Below are positions 1 through 11,926 of a stretch of 64,000 bases of DNA, piece by piece. The DNA lies in contig FJUW01000056.1 in the NCBI GenBank assembly GCA_900074885.1, positions 279,571 through 343,570 of the forward strand, written 5' to 3'. Every line of letters starts with the position of its first letter. Positions within the stretch are counted from its first letter, which is position 1. The notes below the pieces were generated by a model. The model saw only the letters and a list, made by a program, of their open reading frames with translations. It was not told where the DNA came from and did no database searches. A program made the translations under genes and the position numbers. Source of the stretch: Rhynchosporium graminicola (Eukaryota > Ascomycota > Leotiomycetes > Helotiales > Ploettnerulaceae).

Positions 1-1675
1 ATAAGGTTTGCGATAACACTGTAGACCCGCTTCACCAGTAAGCGAGACCATGTTACAAGAGTTTTTGCGAAGAAGATGAAACGGCATCACATGATACTGC
101 CAAGCTATATGAAACACAGAGGCAACTAAATGTTCTTCAAATCATCCCAAGTCATCCTATTCAGGTGAAGTCTTCTATAAGCCCAAAATAGTGGCACAGG
201 AGGCAGTTAAGACGTCATGGTCACAAGGTGGGTATCATCATGTACCGGAACCAGAACGGCATCAACGGCATCAACGGCATCAAACCTCTGAGGTCCGCCG
301 ATAGGTTTAGATAAACAAGAACGCGACCGATCGACTGAGTAGAGAGAAAGATTTTGCTTTGATGACTGCCAAGTCGGACTTCATTTTAACATGTACTTCT
401 CGATACTTATCGCTCCTCTACTGCAGACAGACACAATGCGACCGAATCTTCCAGATGGTAGATTTGCAGAAGCTATTGACGCTGATGTAGTGGCTATCAT
501 TGCGTGAAGGGTCCCAGACGGGACTTCCGAGTATCAATTATTGGGTCTAGAAGGGTCATGATGGCACCCCCTCAAGACTTACTGCACAGCAATATTCCAA
601 GAATTTAGGCACACCAAAATCTCTATTTTTTTTTCCCGTCGGAGGATGATTGAAAGGATCAGTCTATCGCTATGTGCGCATTCAGATATCCAGGAGGTGT
701 CATGAACGGAAGACAATCCGACTCAACGAGGATGGGTTACGTGGCTGTGACACTCGAATGGCACGAAACGGAAGCTTGTATCCTCCATTTATTGACAGTA
801 ATGTATAGGCAAATGAAGCGTACATCAATATCATGTTGTTAATTCGAGCTTCGAAATGTCTGGACGAATCAAAGATGCTTCGGAGTCGAAGTAAAGTACC
901 CAACACCGGAAAATGAGACATGTAAGATATTACAAAAATGAACAGATTGGTCCCAAAGGTTCATCTGTATGAGAAAAAATTCCAGTCCTGTCTGAGAAAA
1001 CTGCATTTTTTGAGTCTCTCATCATTGAGATAACTGACTTCACCGCCATCAATCCTACCGCCAGTATAAACAAACGTCTGGAGAGCCCCCCCAAAAGCTT
1101 GATGCTATCACAAGCTTTACACGGGAAGCCTTACTGGCCAAGATCATTGACTGGTGGAAGCTTGATCTTCTGCACATATCATGGCTAAATACCAACAATC
1201 TGTTCCTGCCGACGGAATGACGGGACAGAATGGTGGCACGACAGGTCCCCCGGTCACTATTCATATACATGGACAACAGCGGACGGCATGATGCCGGGAA
1301 CTTCTCGAACTTGAAAATGATAGGTGGATGATAAGGAAAGGGGAATTGTATAGACGAAATTGGGGGCGCCTAAAAAGCCATGAGATCGGAAAGCGTGTTT
1401 TGTTCTGTAAAAAGATGAGGTACGGAATCGTGTTTCCGTTTCTCAAGGTGTTGACTCACGCAGAGTGACTGAAAATGAGATCGGGGACGTAGATATCTTC
1501 CATCAACCAGGTGACAAGGCTGCATGGGACTATATCTATATATTGCAGGTGTTACTCATGGGAGAACGGTAAAATCGCAGAGTGCAAGGCCAAATCTCTG
1601 CGTTCAAAGTACATCTCACTTCCAAGTGAAGAACTCCGATTCTTTGCATATTCCGCAACCTGAATAGTCCAAGCT
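1..1675. other. Intergenic region left of the LPMO gene
   Basis: I see no convincing gene here. The only open frames are short, have no recognisable domain and show no coding-like composition. A 9-bp unit (aacggcatc) is repeated three times in tandem at 255-281. A TATA-like stretch (tatatctatatat) near 1531-1543 lies about 135 bp upstream of the LPMO start and is a plausible core promoter for it. Confidence 0.6.
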
Positions 1676-2699
1676 ATGTTCTCGAAGCTTTCATTGTTGG
1701 GATTGGTGTCAACGGTTGCCACACACGGCACAGTGTCAGGGATCGTAGCGGATGGAATATAGTAAGTTTTAGTCGGTATGTTTTCGAGGAAGCAGGCCCT
1801 AACGAATTCTCAGCTACGATGGCTATAACCCAGCATACCAGTACAAGACACCTGCTCCCATCACGGCCGGCTGGAAAACTCCTGGGAATCTTGGCAATGG
1901 ATTCATCGCTCCAGACACGTTCGCAAAGCCAGATGTGATCTGCCACATTGGCGCGACAAATGCCCAAACAGGTGAGTGTTATCCTAGTTTTGTCTTTCGT
2001 TTCGAGCATATCTGAAAATGATATTTCCATACCCTCCTACTGTATACGAGTCGAAGTTTTAGCTCTAGCCTTATGAGCATTTTTACTTTTTTAAACCTTC
2101 TAAATAGGGCAATACTAATTCCAAATCTTTCCACAGCTGCGTCTATCAAGGCCGGAGGGAAAATTCAATTCCAGTGGACGCCATGGCCAACATCACATAA
2201 GGGACCTGTCATCGAGTACTTGGCCAACTGCAATGGACCTTGCGAGACGGTTGATAAGACCAAACTTCTCTGGACCAAGATCTCTGCGGTCGGTCTACTG
2301 AACCCAACTTCAATGACAAACGGATACTGGGCCACTGACCAATTGATCGCCAACAACAACAGCTGGACATCCGTTATCCCACCTACCATTGCGACAGGCA
2401 ACTATGTCCTCCGCCATGAGATCATCGGATTGCACGCCGCTGGCCAAGCGAATGGAGCACAAGATTATCCGCAATGCTTCAACCTAGCTATCACGGGAAC
2501 TGGAACAGACAAATTGACATCTGGTATCTTGGCGACCTCGTTCATGAAGTCGACTGATGCGGGGATTTTGTTCGATTTGTACTCCAAGCTCACAAGCTAC
2601 ACCATCCCTGGCCCAGCACTCTACAGCGGTGCTGTGACTATCAGCCAAACACTTCCAGCAAAGCCAACAGCAACAGCTACTGGGGTTTATACTGTTTGA
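1676..2699 (+). CDS. AA9 lytic polysaccharide monooxygenase (former GH61), secreted
   Basis: This is a copper-dependent enzyme that oxidatively cleaves cellulose or related beta-glucans outside the cell. The gene model is join(1676..1761,1814..1971,2137..2699), 268 residues, with introns of 52 and 165 nt whose ends are GT/AG. The first 16 residues are a signal peptide ending ...STVAT, so His17 becomes the mature N-terminal residue of the copper histidine brace. The second brace His lies in the segment SHKGPVIEYLANC. The conserved LRHEIIGLH and YPQCFNL segments supply the outer-sphere His and the axial Tyr. The C-terminal tail is short and Thr/Ala-rich, and there is no CBM1. The start is fixed by the signal peptide and by His17. 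The family call is firm from motifs; the preferred substrate (C1/C4, cellulose or xyloglucan) cannot be read from the sequence. Confidence 0.93.
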
Positions 2700-3985
2700 G
2701 GTTACTATATATGTGGAATAGCCCTGAGGCGGAGGATACTGTAGAGGCTGAGGCAAGGATCACGCACCGTCAGCTGAAGATGCGACCGTAGACAAGCTTT
2801 ATCATTCACCTAGCTGTATATAGTCTCCTCCCACACCAAATCGAATCCGAAAACTCGCTGCATTGATTAGTCTCTTAATCTTCACTAATGCCGCTGGATC
2901 ATTATTGAAAAACAGAACAGTGACTTATCCACGGCAAAAGCATACTCTTGACGATATTCTCAAGGAAAGAGAAAGAGTTTGGAAAGTTCAATTATTATCG
3001 TGAGTACTTGATTCACAATGGCGACAATTACGACGAGAATTACGATATGTCGCTATTGCTTGCAGAGTAAGTAAGTGAAAGTGGTCAACAACTGAAGAGT
3101 ATGAGGTTTCAAGATGCGTTATCGTCATAAGCTGCTAAAGGAAAAATGATGATTGAGAGTGTTATACTATTATTACTATTGAATAACCCAAAGCGAGAGA
3201 AGCCCAAGATATACCGTACGAAGCTGCTTGAGTGATGTCTTGCGTTGTGAGAAGCAATAGGGTGAGTCAACTTCCGTTGTCACCGGCTTAGCTTCTGAAC
3301 CCAATTTGCATATTTCCGGATGCACTCCATGAGTTGTCTAGCAGAGCTCTCCATGACATCTGCTCAATCACTCCTTCGTCCTTCACTCAAATCAAATCCA
3401 ATGTCAACTAAGAGAAGCGAGCCTCCGACTCTGCACGTGGTCGACTCAATCATGTTTTCATTACCGAAGGTCCAGCTTCATAAGGTCCAAGATCCACTCC
3501 GCAACTCGAACACGGTGTAATTTGTCTCCTCAAAGTCTGGCGTTTCAGATCATAGCAATTATCACTCGTATCTCAAGATTCTCCTGACAAGGGTGACATT
3601 CTCATAGAAATACCCCGAAACGTCGCGCCTGACTTCTTTGGTGGAACGATAGAATGGATTCAAAGAACCAGGCGTTGCCACGTTGGAAGATCCAATTGAT
3701 CAAACATGATCTGATTCAAAGATAGTACATACAACGCGCTGTAGTAGATGTGGAAAATCTACCTCTTGTCAGCAGCGTCCCCAAATTCCGAGGAAAGAGC
3801 CCACCTCTATCTTCAGTTTTGCCGACCATCCTAAGCTTGACACTGAACAAAGTGTTTCCCATTTCAACTCAGATCCACGGCACAAAGGAGGAGATTTGAT
3901 TGAATTGTTCAGGAACTCATCCTAGATCCCCCTGGCGATTATTCGGAATCTCTAGAGGTCCTGGCAAACCAATCTTCTGTGCACT
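2700..3985. other. Intergenic region between LPMO and P-loop kinase genes
   Basis: This is the convergent 3' space of the LPMO (+) and the P-loop protein (-). I see no gene, RNA gene or clear repeat. Confidence 0.5.
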
Positions 3986-4600
3986 TTATTCCGATTTCAA
4001 GATCTGCTTTAACGCGTCATCTCGAAGAGTTTTCAGGTTGCTCGTGGTGTCTAATATGATGTTATTGTCATTGGGTCGGCACGGGTGGTCCATCCATTTC
4101 CGAAAGATGGCTCGGGAGTCTCGATCTGCACTTGGCGCGGAAGCAGGAGAACAGTCGACGCCAGTTCGCTGGCTCTTCATCGAACTTCGACTACGCAGCC
4201 ACTGGTCTAGTAGATCGATATCGTCAACCTTGCACTCAATATACCAGTAGGTGAAGTTGTGCTGCGCCGCAAGAAAAGACCCCCTGTTGAGCACTTCTAG
4301 GTAATTGCACGTGCTATCGATGATAATACTATGGGCCGCGCCTTGCTTTATAAAGTCTTCCGCTAGTCTCCACTGAAGGTCGTAGGCATGCTTTGCGGCC
4401 TGGTGAAATGGAATATCAGCATCGAGAAAAGAGGATCGGAGGATGTTGTGATCGATAACTATTCCGTCGATAGCGGATGCGAGTAGTTTTGCCATCGAGC
4501 TCTTCCCAGAGCCTGGCGTACCAGACATTTTGGATGAAGAGCTTACGATCTGAGGGAAAGTCGTGATCAGCGGAAGTGCTCTGATCTCTGGTGTCATCAT
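3986..4600 (-). CDS. Small P-loop NTPase / AAA_33-type kinase-like protein
   Basis: A single-exon gene of 204 residues if it starts at the ATG at 4600; ATG 4597 is the next choice. A Walker A motif GTPGSGKS sits at about residues 27-34. An IIIDST segment could be the Walker B strand, and DHNILRSSF plus the later basic segment would be the substrate or lid region. The arrangement resembles the fungal family of stand-alone P-loop kinases (AAA_33 / zeta-toxin-fold type) that phosphorylate small molecules or polynucleotide ends. The segment just before Walker A (IVSSSSKM) breaks the usual hydrophobic beta-1 strand, so an unseen intron or a later start is possible. The substrate is unknown. It lies 227 bp downstream of the MFS gene's stop, on the same strand. 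Confidence 0.72.
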   Translation of the reverse strand: MMTPEIRALPLITTFPQIVSSSSKMSGTPGSGKSSMAKLLASAIDGIVIDHNILRSSFLDADIPFHQAAKHAYDLQWRLAEDFIKQGAAHSIIIDSTCNYLEVLNRGSFLAAQHNFTYWYIECKVDDIDLLDQWLRSRSSMKSQRTGVDCSPASAPSADRDSRAIFRKWMDHPCRPNDNNIILDTTSNLKTLRDDALKQILKSE

Positions 4601-4827
4601 GCCGTTCACGCTTCACTCCAAGGGATAACGACAAGCATATCTACCCAAGGCCCTTTATTATCCTGCCTCCACAGTTGGATTTGCTACAAGCAAACCAACT
4701 CGTGTTTCCGAAGCCAGGCCGGCTGATTTTTGGAAACGACTGGGTCTTCTTACTCAGCAGATCTTTGCGATATTGCCGTTAAAGTTAAGCATAAGACGCT
4801 GAATTGCAAGCTTGTAGCTTAAATCAA

Positions 4828-6632
4828 TTAGTCCATGTTGTCATTCTCGACTTGGGTGTCATTGCTGATTTGCGAACTGTACTTGGCAAACTTGCTGCGC
4901 TGTCTAATGCTTCTGCCATATTTGAGAAACAGAATCGGAGTAGCACAAAACATGGTAGCAATACATGCCAATACAACAGTAGCCCAGTTCGAACCAAGGT
5001 TGACATACATAGGCTCGCCAATGAGAGGGAAGATGCCACCAAGGATGGCCCGGAGAAATGACATAGCCGCAAATGCTGAGGATGCATATATAGTGTATGT
5101 GTCGGCAAGATATCCTGAGAGCGTGCAAGTAAACTCGTTTGTGGCGAATCCTATGGGTATGAGGCCAATGATGGAAGCGTACCATGGGAGGTTTGAAGCC
5201 GGTGGAATCGTCAAAGTAAGCCACCACAATCCGAATGCCAGACTGGGAGCGGCATATGAGAATCCAACGAGCTTCTCCTCAGGACGCAACCCCTCTCCCT
5301 TCATCTTTCTTCTCTTCAACATCTTTCGATCATGGAGCCGGGGAAAGACTCCCAGGAATATTCCCACCCCGATTGCGAGAAACATGAGGGAGGATTGCTG
5401 TCGAAAAAAGCCAAAGCTACCGTAAATTACTGGCAAAGCCTCTGTGAACAGGTAGATTAGGGCCCAGCCAACACCGCTCATAATCGAAACTACGAAAACG
5501 ATTGGTTCGGTGAAGAATAGACGGATCGGTCTTCTCACGGCAACTTTCATGAACGCTCTGAGATCAGGTGTATGATCTGGATTGTTGATTCGAAGATCGG
5601 AAATTCCCGTTCTTTCCCGTAGAATGGCAAGGCGACGAGAGAGAAGACGACTTGGACGACTCTCTTTGATAAAGAAGAGGAGGAATGTGAACAGTCCGGT
5701 TGTGATGGCCGCAACGTGGAATACCCATCTCCTGCTTTCAAGTCAGCTTCCGATACTGTAAAATGGAAGCAACTGCCTTCTACATACCATCCCAGAGTCG
5801 CAGCGATATACGACCCATAGATCGGCCCAACCAGCAAGCCGCCAGTTGTCGCACATGCCCATGCGTACATGGTCCACACTCGGTACTTCATGTTGAACAT
5901 GTCTTCAAGACTACCCGAAACAATAATTGAAGGGACCGCAGAGACGAAGCCCGCAATAAATCTCCCGATAACTGCCCCGTATACTCCTGGAACCAGTCCA
6001 ACAATTAAGCAGCACAATGAGTAAGTAAATGCTGCGGCTATGTAGACGGCCTTCCGACCAAAAGCCTCGGAATATGGAGGGAAGATAATCCCACCAAAAG
6101 CTTGCCCAAATTGATACCTATTAGGATTAGGATTGATTTCGATTTGCTTTCTGGTCACTTACATGCTCCCAAATGCAACTAGAGCAGTGACGCGGGTGAG
6201 TCCATACTCTTCCTTGGCAACCTCAGCAACAGACGGCTGGATGAATATTAGTATCTAGATAAATTCATGGGAAAGTAAATTAGACTTACACCAGCCGTAC
6301 TGATTGCAGTGCTATGAAGTAATCAATCGAATTGCTCATTACTGAAGATAGCAAACTCACGTGAACAGATCCAGCATCAAGATAACTCCGCTGTCGAAAG
6401 ACTTCCGCCAAAGAGGCCAGTTCCGCGGATGGGCAGGAGAGTCTGATTTCCATTGGACGACACCATCATCCTCGAGTTTCAAACCGAGTTCCTCCAGGTT
6501 GTTGAACAGGATTGGACCTTGTGCTGTCCTCTTGGGCTCGTCACATAAAAGAGTTGAATTTGTCGTATTCGATTCTTCGCCCAGAGGAAAATTCCGAGCA
6601 CGAGCACCATCAAGTTCAGACGTTGGATCCAT
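4828..6632 (-). CDS. MFS transporter, DHA1 family (polyamine/multidrug type, 12 TM)
   Basis: The model is complement(join(4828..5731,5788..6117,6163..6236,6290..6311,6361..6632)), 533 residues. The four introns are 45-56 nt, and all junctions restore one frame across the conserved MFS segments. The cytosolic N-terminus ends in the DHA1 signature PRNWPLWRK just before the first membrane helix. Further family marks are PPYSEAFGRKAVY (loop 2-3 motif), GRFIAGFVSAVPSI and a central loop rich in Lys/Arg (KMLKRRKMKGEGLRPEEK) between the two six-helix bundles. Plasma-membrane proton antiporters with this layout (TPO/FLR1-like) export polyamines, azoles or fungal metabolites. The substrate cannot be told from sequence. 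One exon (6290-6311) is only 22 nt, which would be easy for automatic annotation to miss. Its promoter lies in the 2-kb space shared with the divergent threonine aldolase. Confidence 0.88.
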
Positions 6633-8661
6633 CTTGCATCAAAAACTTATTATCTCTATAGCTCTCGATATACAGCACAATGATACTAGAATAACTACAC
6701 ATAAGCAGTCAACAAACGATAGGAAAGCAGCTAGAAGCTTGCCACTTCTTAGCATCGCACTAAATAACCAGATCTAAACCTGACGGACTCACACTAGCTT
6801 AGCGTTCCATTTGCTTATTCTCGAGGTGTGATAGTTTCCTGCTAGGAGTGAGCTATAAGGTAGGATTTGTTATGCTCGGAGCCTAACTTTTAGTCAGATC
6901 CTGGTTCCTGAATCAATTCGCCGCACGATTTACGGTCCGTATTATCACTTCTTGACCAACATAACATCTGCAATACCCACCTGCGCTTGAAGTAACTTCA
7001 CGAAAATCCACAACCTGTTCAAAGGTCGCCACTAGCCACAATGGAATTGGTCTGTCTAAGTACGTCGCGGCATAGATAAAATGATCTCGAAGCGAATTTG
7101 CAAGACTGATAAAGTCAAAGCAGTGGAATCTTTTTTAAATCTTTGTCAATTGATGGGTATTCTGTTCGCGATCCGACAGTGACCGCCGTCAGCCTCATCA
7201 CAGTGCCATGCCGTAACAAGCGTAGCTTATTGTCAATGGCATTGAGAATTATACCACATCAAGTGTTGCGCAGCGTCAATTCTTGTTCCATCTTCCATCT
7301 GTGAATCTCCAACAATCGTCGCTTATGCCATGGATCCCGATTCGAGTCAAATGAAAGTTCCCGAGTCCTGAGTCCTGGATACAAATTGATTGGAGTTTCC
7401 TAAGATAATGCTGGCGGTAAAGCTGTCAGTCAGACTTGCAGCATCAAGCCAATATGTAGTCATGCCTGCAGGTGCCGGGTCCTTTCTACCAAGCGAGTCT
7501 TACACGGCACAGTTTTTTTTGGCCCCCTCTTCAATGCCACTGGAATCTCTGTGCGGAGAATTTGAGTCAATTCTTATCTCATTGTCTCGTATGCTGGCTC
7601 CTACTATTATTGAGCATATTCAGGTTCCCTAAAGATTTTATGAATTTCTAGTATGCTGAGAACACCGAAATCTATCCACGTCCTCTTGCAGGTGAGTCAG
7701 GTATCGCTGAAAGCTGAAAAGACAAGCGCTAGAGCCGGTCCATATAGGATCATCTGGCGCATAATAAGTTAGGCGGGAAAGAATTTTCCAAACGCAAAGT
7801 GTCCGATGACATTCATAGGCTCCCGGTGTATGGTATTATCCGCACACCAAATAGGCGAGAACGAAGAAAATCAACAAGAGACCCCTTTTAGAACGTGATA
7901 CGATAAGATGTATAACGGAGCAAAAATTCCAATAAAAATACTCCTCTGCTCGCAAGAGGCGCTGCTACCTTTTGATAATACATTCAATGAATTCTGATTT
8001 GTAGATGTGAAGATGTCGGTGTGCTCTTCCACGTCTCGATTCTGGTGTGCGGATAATACCGTACACCGGGAGATAGGACATCTATCTGTACGAGCCGATA
8101 GACTAGGGATTTTGGCCATCGAATTCGCTTAACTAGTCAACACGCCGCTGCTCACTACGGGAGATCTACCTAAAGTCTATTTCAACAAGTCATCATATGC
8201 TCGTCATTTGGGCGGTCAATTTCCACGAGATCCAGCCAATGGCCTCTGGCTCACAGGTTCTGATGTTTGCGGCTTCACAATTCTTCGAACGGCGGAGGCT
8301 AGAAAGACCGTTGTCGCGGAATTTCGAGCACGTCTGTGAGCGTAGGGGCTACGATAGACTGTTCTTGGAGATCTGGAGAATGCAGCAGTGGCTTTGTGTA
8401 ACTGTGTCATGATCGGACGGCCACACGACTCGCACGGCGCAGTTTGCTTGCACGACATGGACTATTGTCGTAACGAATCGTTTGGGCCAGACCGTAAGCG
8501 TCGACACCGACGCTCCTATCAGCCCGTCACATTCGAGATCACAAGGCTGAATGCTAACAATCTTACGGCTTCGCAATTAGAATATCTATTTTGATGATAT
8601 CTTCCTTGTATCCTTGCAGCCACCAGTTTGTCGAAGATATTCTTCAGCCTCAAGAGAAACC
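6633..8661. other. Divergent intergenic region between MFS and threonine aldolase
   Basis: This 2-kb space carries both promoters. It contains the 253-bp inverted-repeat element at 7820-8072 described separately. Otherwise I see no gene. Confidence 0.5.
7820..8072. mobile_element. MITE-like element with 30-bp terminal inverted repeats
   Basis: The left end 7820-7849 (starting ctcccggtgta) and the right end 8043-8072 (ending tacaccgggag) are inverted copies, 29 of 30 bases matching. The 5 bases just outside each end are the same, ATAGG at 7815-7819 and 8073-8077, which fits a target-site duplication. The interior (about 193 bp) is AT-rich and has no convincing coding frame. This is the form of a miniature inverted-repeat transposable element. 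The superfamily is undecided, since neither a TA nor an 8-bp duplication is present. Confidence 0.75.
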
Positions 8662-9929
8662 ATGAAAGGGATCTCACTCCTGAGGCGCACATTCGTCACG
8701 GTCTTTTTTCGTCTACAACGACAACGAGGATTACAACCTCGCTACCAAAGCTCACAAATATCAACTAAGTCACGACAGAACCTCATAAAAGACCCAGATA
8801 ATGATACAGAGAAGGCCATTCGCTTGCTCCAGCAGAACGAAACAGAATGGAGCAGTCCCGGGACTGCCCAATTCGACTTCCGAAGTGGGCTACCTGAAAT
8901 ACAAACATACTGCCATGCTAATTCTTCGATATAGGTGATGTCGTTAGTCGACCCACCATGAAAATGCTTCTTGCTATTATGAGAACAACACTCCAGGATG
9001 ACGTGTATAGAGAAGATGCCACCACATCTTCCTTAGAAAAGCATGTTGCAGACCTCGCCGGACATGAAGCAGGCTTGTTCGTCATATCCGGAACGATGGC
9101 GAATCAACTCGCCTTGAGAACACACCGGAATCAACCTCCGCAAGGCCTTCTATGTGACGCTCGATCACACATCGTCCACTGGGAAGCTGGCGGTATCGCA
9201 AACACTGGAGCCATGATTCAAAATGCTCGAGCCGCAAACGGCGAATACCTTACTCTTGAGGACATCAAGGCCAAAGCAGTACTCAGTGATGATGTCCACA
9301 AGTGTCCCACATCAGTGATCAGTCTCGAGAATACCATAGCCGGTTTAGTGCACCCACTCTCGGAGACGAGGAGGATTTGTTCGTGGGCAAGAGAAAATGA
9401 AATTAAACTACACGTCGATGGTGCAAGACTATGGGAAGCTGTCGCTGCAGGGACAGGGACGCTGAAAGATCATGCAGAATGCTATGACAGTGTGTCTGTA
9501 GATTTCTCCAAAGGCCTTGGAGCGCCGATGGGGGCCATGATACTGGGAAACGAAAAGTTCATATCCAGGGCAAGGAGGATCCGGAAAGGAATCGGTGGTG
9601 GGATGAGACAGTCTGGGGTCCTGAGTGCAGCTGCTTGGGCTGCTCTTGATAACATCGGAAATTTGCCGGATGTGCACCGACAGGCAAAGATAGTGGCGGA
9701 TATGTGGACTCGAAGAGGAGGAAAGCTGCGCCGAAGGACGGAGACCAATCTTGTCTGGGTTGACTTGGAGGACGAAGAAAGATTTCGACAGATAGGTCAT
9801 CGGTATGGGATACAGGTGGATGGTTGTCGAATCGCACTGCATTATCAAATAAGCTCAGAAGGTGTTCATCGACTGGGGAGAGTGTTTGATGATATTTTAA
9901 GCTCGGGAGACTTGGAGCGAATAGATTAA
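8662..9929 (+). CDS. Threonine aldolase (L-allo-/low-specificity), PLP enzyme
   Basis: This enzyme cleaves L-threonine or L-allo-threonine to glycine and acetaldehyde (fold-type I PLP family, yeast GLY1 relatives). The model is join(8662..8884,8935..9929), 405 residues. The single 50-nt intron (donor gtgggc, branch-like gctaat, acceptor atag) restores the conserved opening FDFRSD. Other family blocks are LGDD-like LQDDVYRED, ISGTMANQLALRTH, HVDGARLWEA and SVDFSKGLGAP, whose Lys (about K267) binds PLP. The N-terminus before FDFR is about 70 residues, basic and Ser/Arg-rich (starting MKGISLLRRTFVTVFFR). It looks like a mitochondrial presequence, whereas most fungal family members start close to FDFR. 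The only in-frame upstream codon is TTG, so ATG 8662 is taken as the start. Confidence 0.9.
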
Positions 9930-10569
9930 GCGAGCATGATTCGTTCGGATGTCAAGTTTTGAAACCTTTGCAAGTATAATCGCCATATCTTAGCAAGTTT
10001 TGTCGACGGAAGTGCGTATGTTGAAACGGAAATTTAAACGCATAGGACGTTGGTTGTCAGGACCGATTTGTTTTTCGTCTTTTCTCTTGGCCTACATTTG
10101 GATAGCATCAAATAAACCCTTTGTGATAACGAAGCTCGATAAATCTCCTCATTCCGACCTACTGAGAACCATTGCCAAAAATACTCGGTCACGCGATCCG
10201 TGTGACCCCATCCCCGTGTAGGCATTTGTTGTCGTAACTCTCGCTTAAACACGGCGGCAGGAGCAGGGTTATGCGGGCATCACATAAAGTGGGATAAGCA
10301 ATGCAATGATTGGTACCAAGTCTCTTCTCGCCCTTCCCTCCTCAAGTTCCTTGGAAAAACACAAGTCTTAGCCCAACAACGTCATAGTGGTAAATCCCCA
10401 AATGATGTAGAGTGGCACGCGACAGCTCGCAAAGCAAGCTTTTGTGTAACAAGCTGTACTTGATCTCCTTGTTTCCCCTTCTCCCCTCCAGCTGCTACCC
10501 AATTCTACTGAACCTCCAAAACCCGGAAATTTGTCTTGAGATTTGGATATCGAGAAGAGACGCCTCAAA
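9930..10569. other. Intergenic region between threonine aldolase and PLDc_N gene
   Basis: This is the 3' flank of the aldolase and the promoter/5' leader of the PLDc_N gene. The leader is pyrimidine-rich around 10440-10500, as in many fungal promoters. I see nothing else. Confidence 0.5.
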
Positions 10570-10991
10570 ATGTTCACCTCCATCCTCACCCTCTTCATCC
10601 AGTTCTCCCTCATCTCGCTCGTCATGGCCGAGGAGATGCTCACCACCACCGGCCACGGCAACGCCTGGCAATTCGGAGCTGGCGGTGGGATTATCGGGTT
10701 GATTGTTTTGGTTCTTGATGTTATTGCTTTCCGTACGTACCGTCTACCTTTACAAACTCATCCCGTTTACAACCTCCATAATCTCGACCCATATATATAT
10801 TTTTTTTTACCTGTGGATTTCACTTGCTGATGACATGTCCCGTAGTCGAGATCCTCAAGTCCGGCCGTCCAGCTCTCAATAAACTCCTCTGGTGCCTCCT
10901 CGTCTTCCTCTTCCCGATCGTGGGCTTGATCATCTATTTCTTCTTCGGTCGTGAGGCGGGAGGAAGTGGTTCGTACGAGCCTATCGTCTAG
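10570..10991 (+). CDS. Small PLDc_N-domain membrane protein
   Basis: The model is join(10570..10732,10846..10991), 102 residues. The 113-nt intron begins gtacgt and ends cgtag, with a T-run inside it. The protein has a hydrophobic N-terminal segment (signal peptide or anchor, residues 1-19), then a helix GGGIIGLIVLVLDVIAF, the linker LEILKSGRPALNKLLWCLLV, and a second helix ending FPIVGLIIYFFFGREAG. The pattern W...PIVG..IY...G is the signature of the PLDc_N (phospholipase D N-terminal, cardiolipin-synthase-like) membrane domain, here standing alone. Stand-alone copies are common small fungal membrane proteins of unknown role. There is no catalytic HKD motif, so no enzyme activity is implied. 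Confidence 0.82.
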
Positions 10992-11926
10992 GTACCACAC
11001 CAATTGCAGATATGAGAGAAGCAGGAAAGAGTCTCGAGCGAGCGAGAGTCAATAGATGTAGATGAGGTCATACCATTATTAGGAGTCAGCGAGGTGGATT
11101 CTGTTGTACTGGAAGGCTGGCAATGCTATGGCTGTTTGTGAAATCTACTCGGGATACCTGTATGGATGGAGATGGAGGAATGGATGGATAACTTTGAACG
11201 AACTGAAACTTTCAATTCGTCATTTCTGATCGAGGGAGGCGTTTCAATCACAATGTCCTTTTCAGCGTGCGCGTGCATCTGATTGCTCACTCAATGTGAA
11301 AGAAAACCCTTGCAGCAGGACAAGAATCGTCCCATTCTTATCAACATTACATTTCATGTGATCACATTCTCCCCGACGATCCACAGTGACCGAAGACAAT
11401 TCCCATCACGAAATAAAAGGACCACTGGAATTCAGTATAGTATACTGTATATCCCATACTATCCTCAGGAACGATTGAGAATAAGACTTTATTCGAAGAT
11501 ATTCCCAGCTCCCACATTCATTTTCTCTTTAGCCTCAAAAGCAAACAACATCATCAAGCCCATCGTGCGGGGAGACCAAGAAGGGCCTTTATACAATTAA
11601 TATTCGTTTCCTGCCCCAAAAAGTAGAACCTTCGGGTGGTGAGTGCCCTATGCGAGGATTTCTAAACTACAAGCTGCCATAACATCATCTGATCTGATCT
11701 GATCTCATCTCGAAAGTATCAAAGATGACAACTATACATCCCCCTTCCCCAGAACAACCCAAGCAATGCAATACAAAGCCTCATGCCAAGCCATGCGAAC
11801 TCTCATTTCATCTCGTCTCATCCCATCGCCGATCCTTGAAATTACAACAGAGTCGGGTACTTCTTTCAATCCACGATCCACGATCCACAATCTACCATCA
11901 TCGCTTTCCATATCCCCCCTCACTCG
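10992..11926. other. Convergent 3' intergenic region
   Basis: This lies between the stop codons of the PLDc_N gene (+) and the striatin gene (-). It holds short simple repeats, such as gatct repeated at about 11690-11710. I see no gene. Confidence 0.5.
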
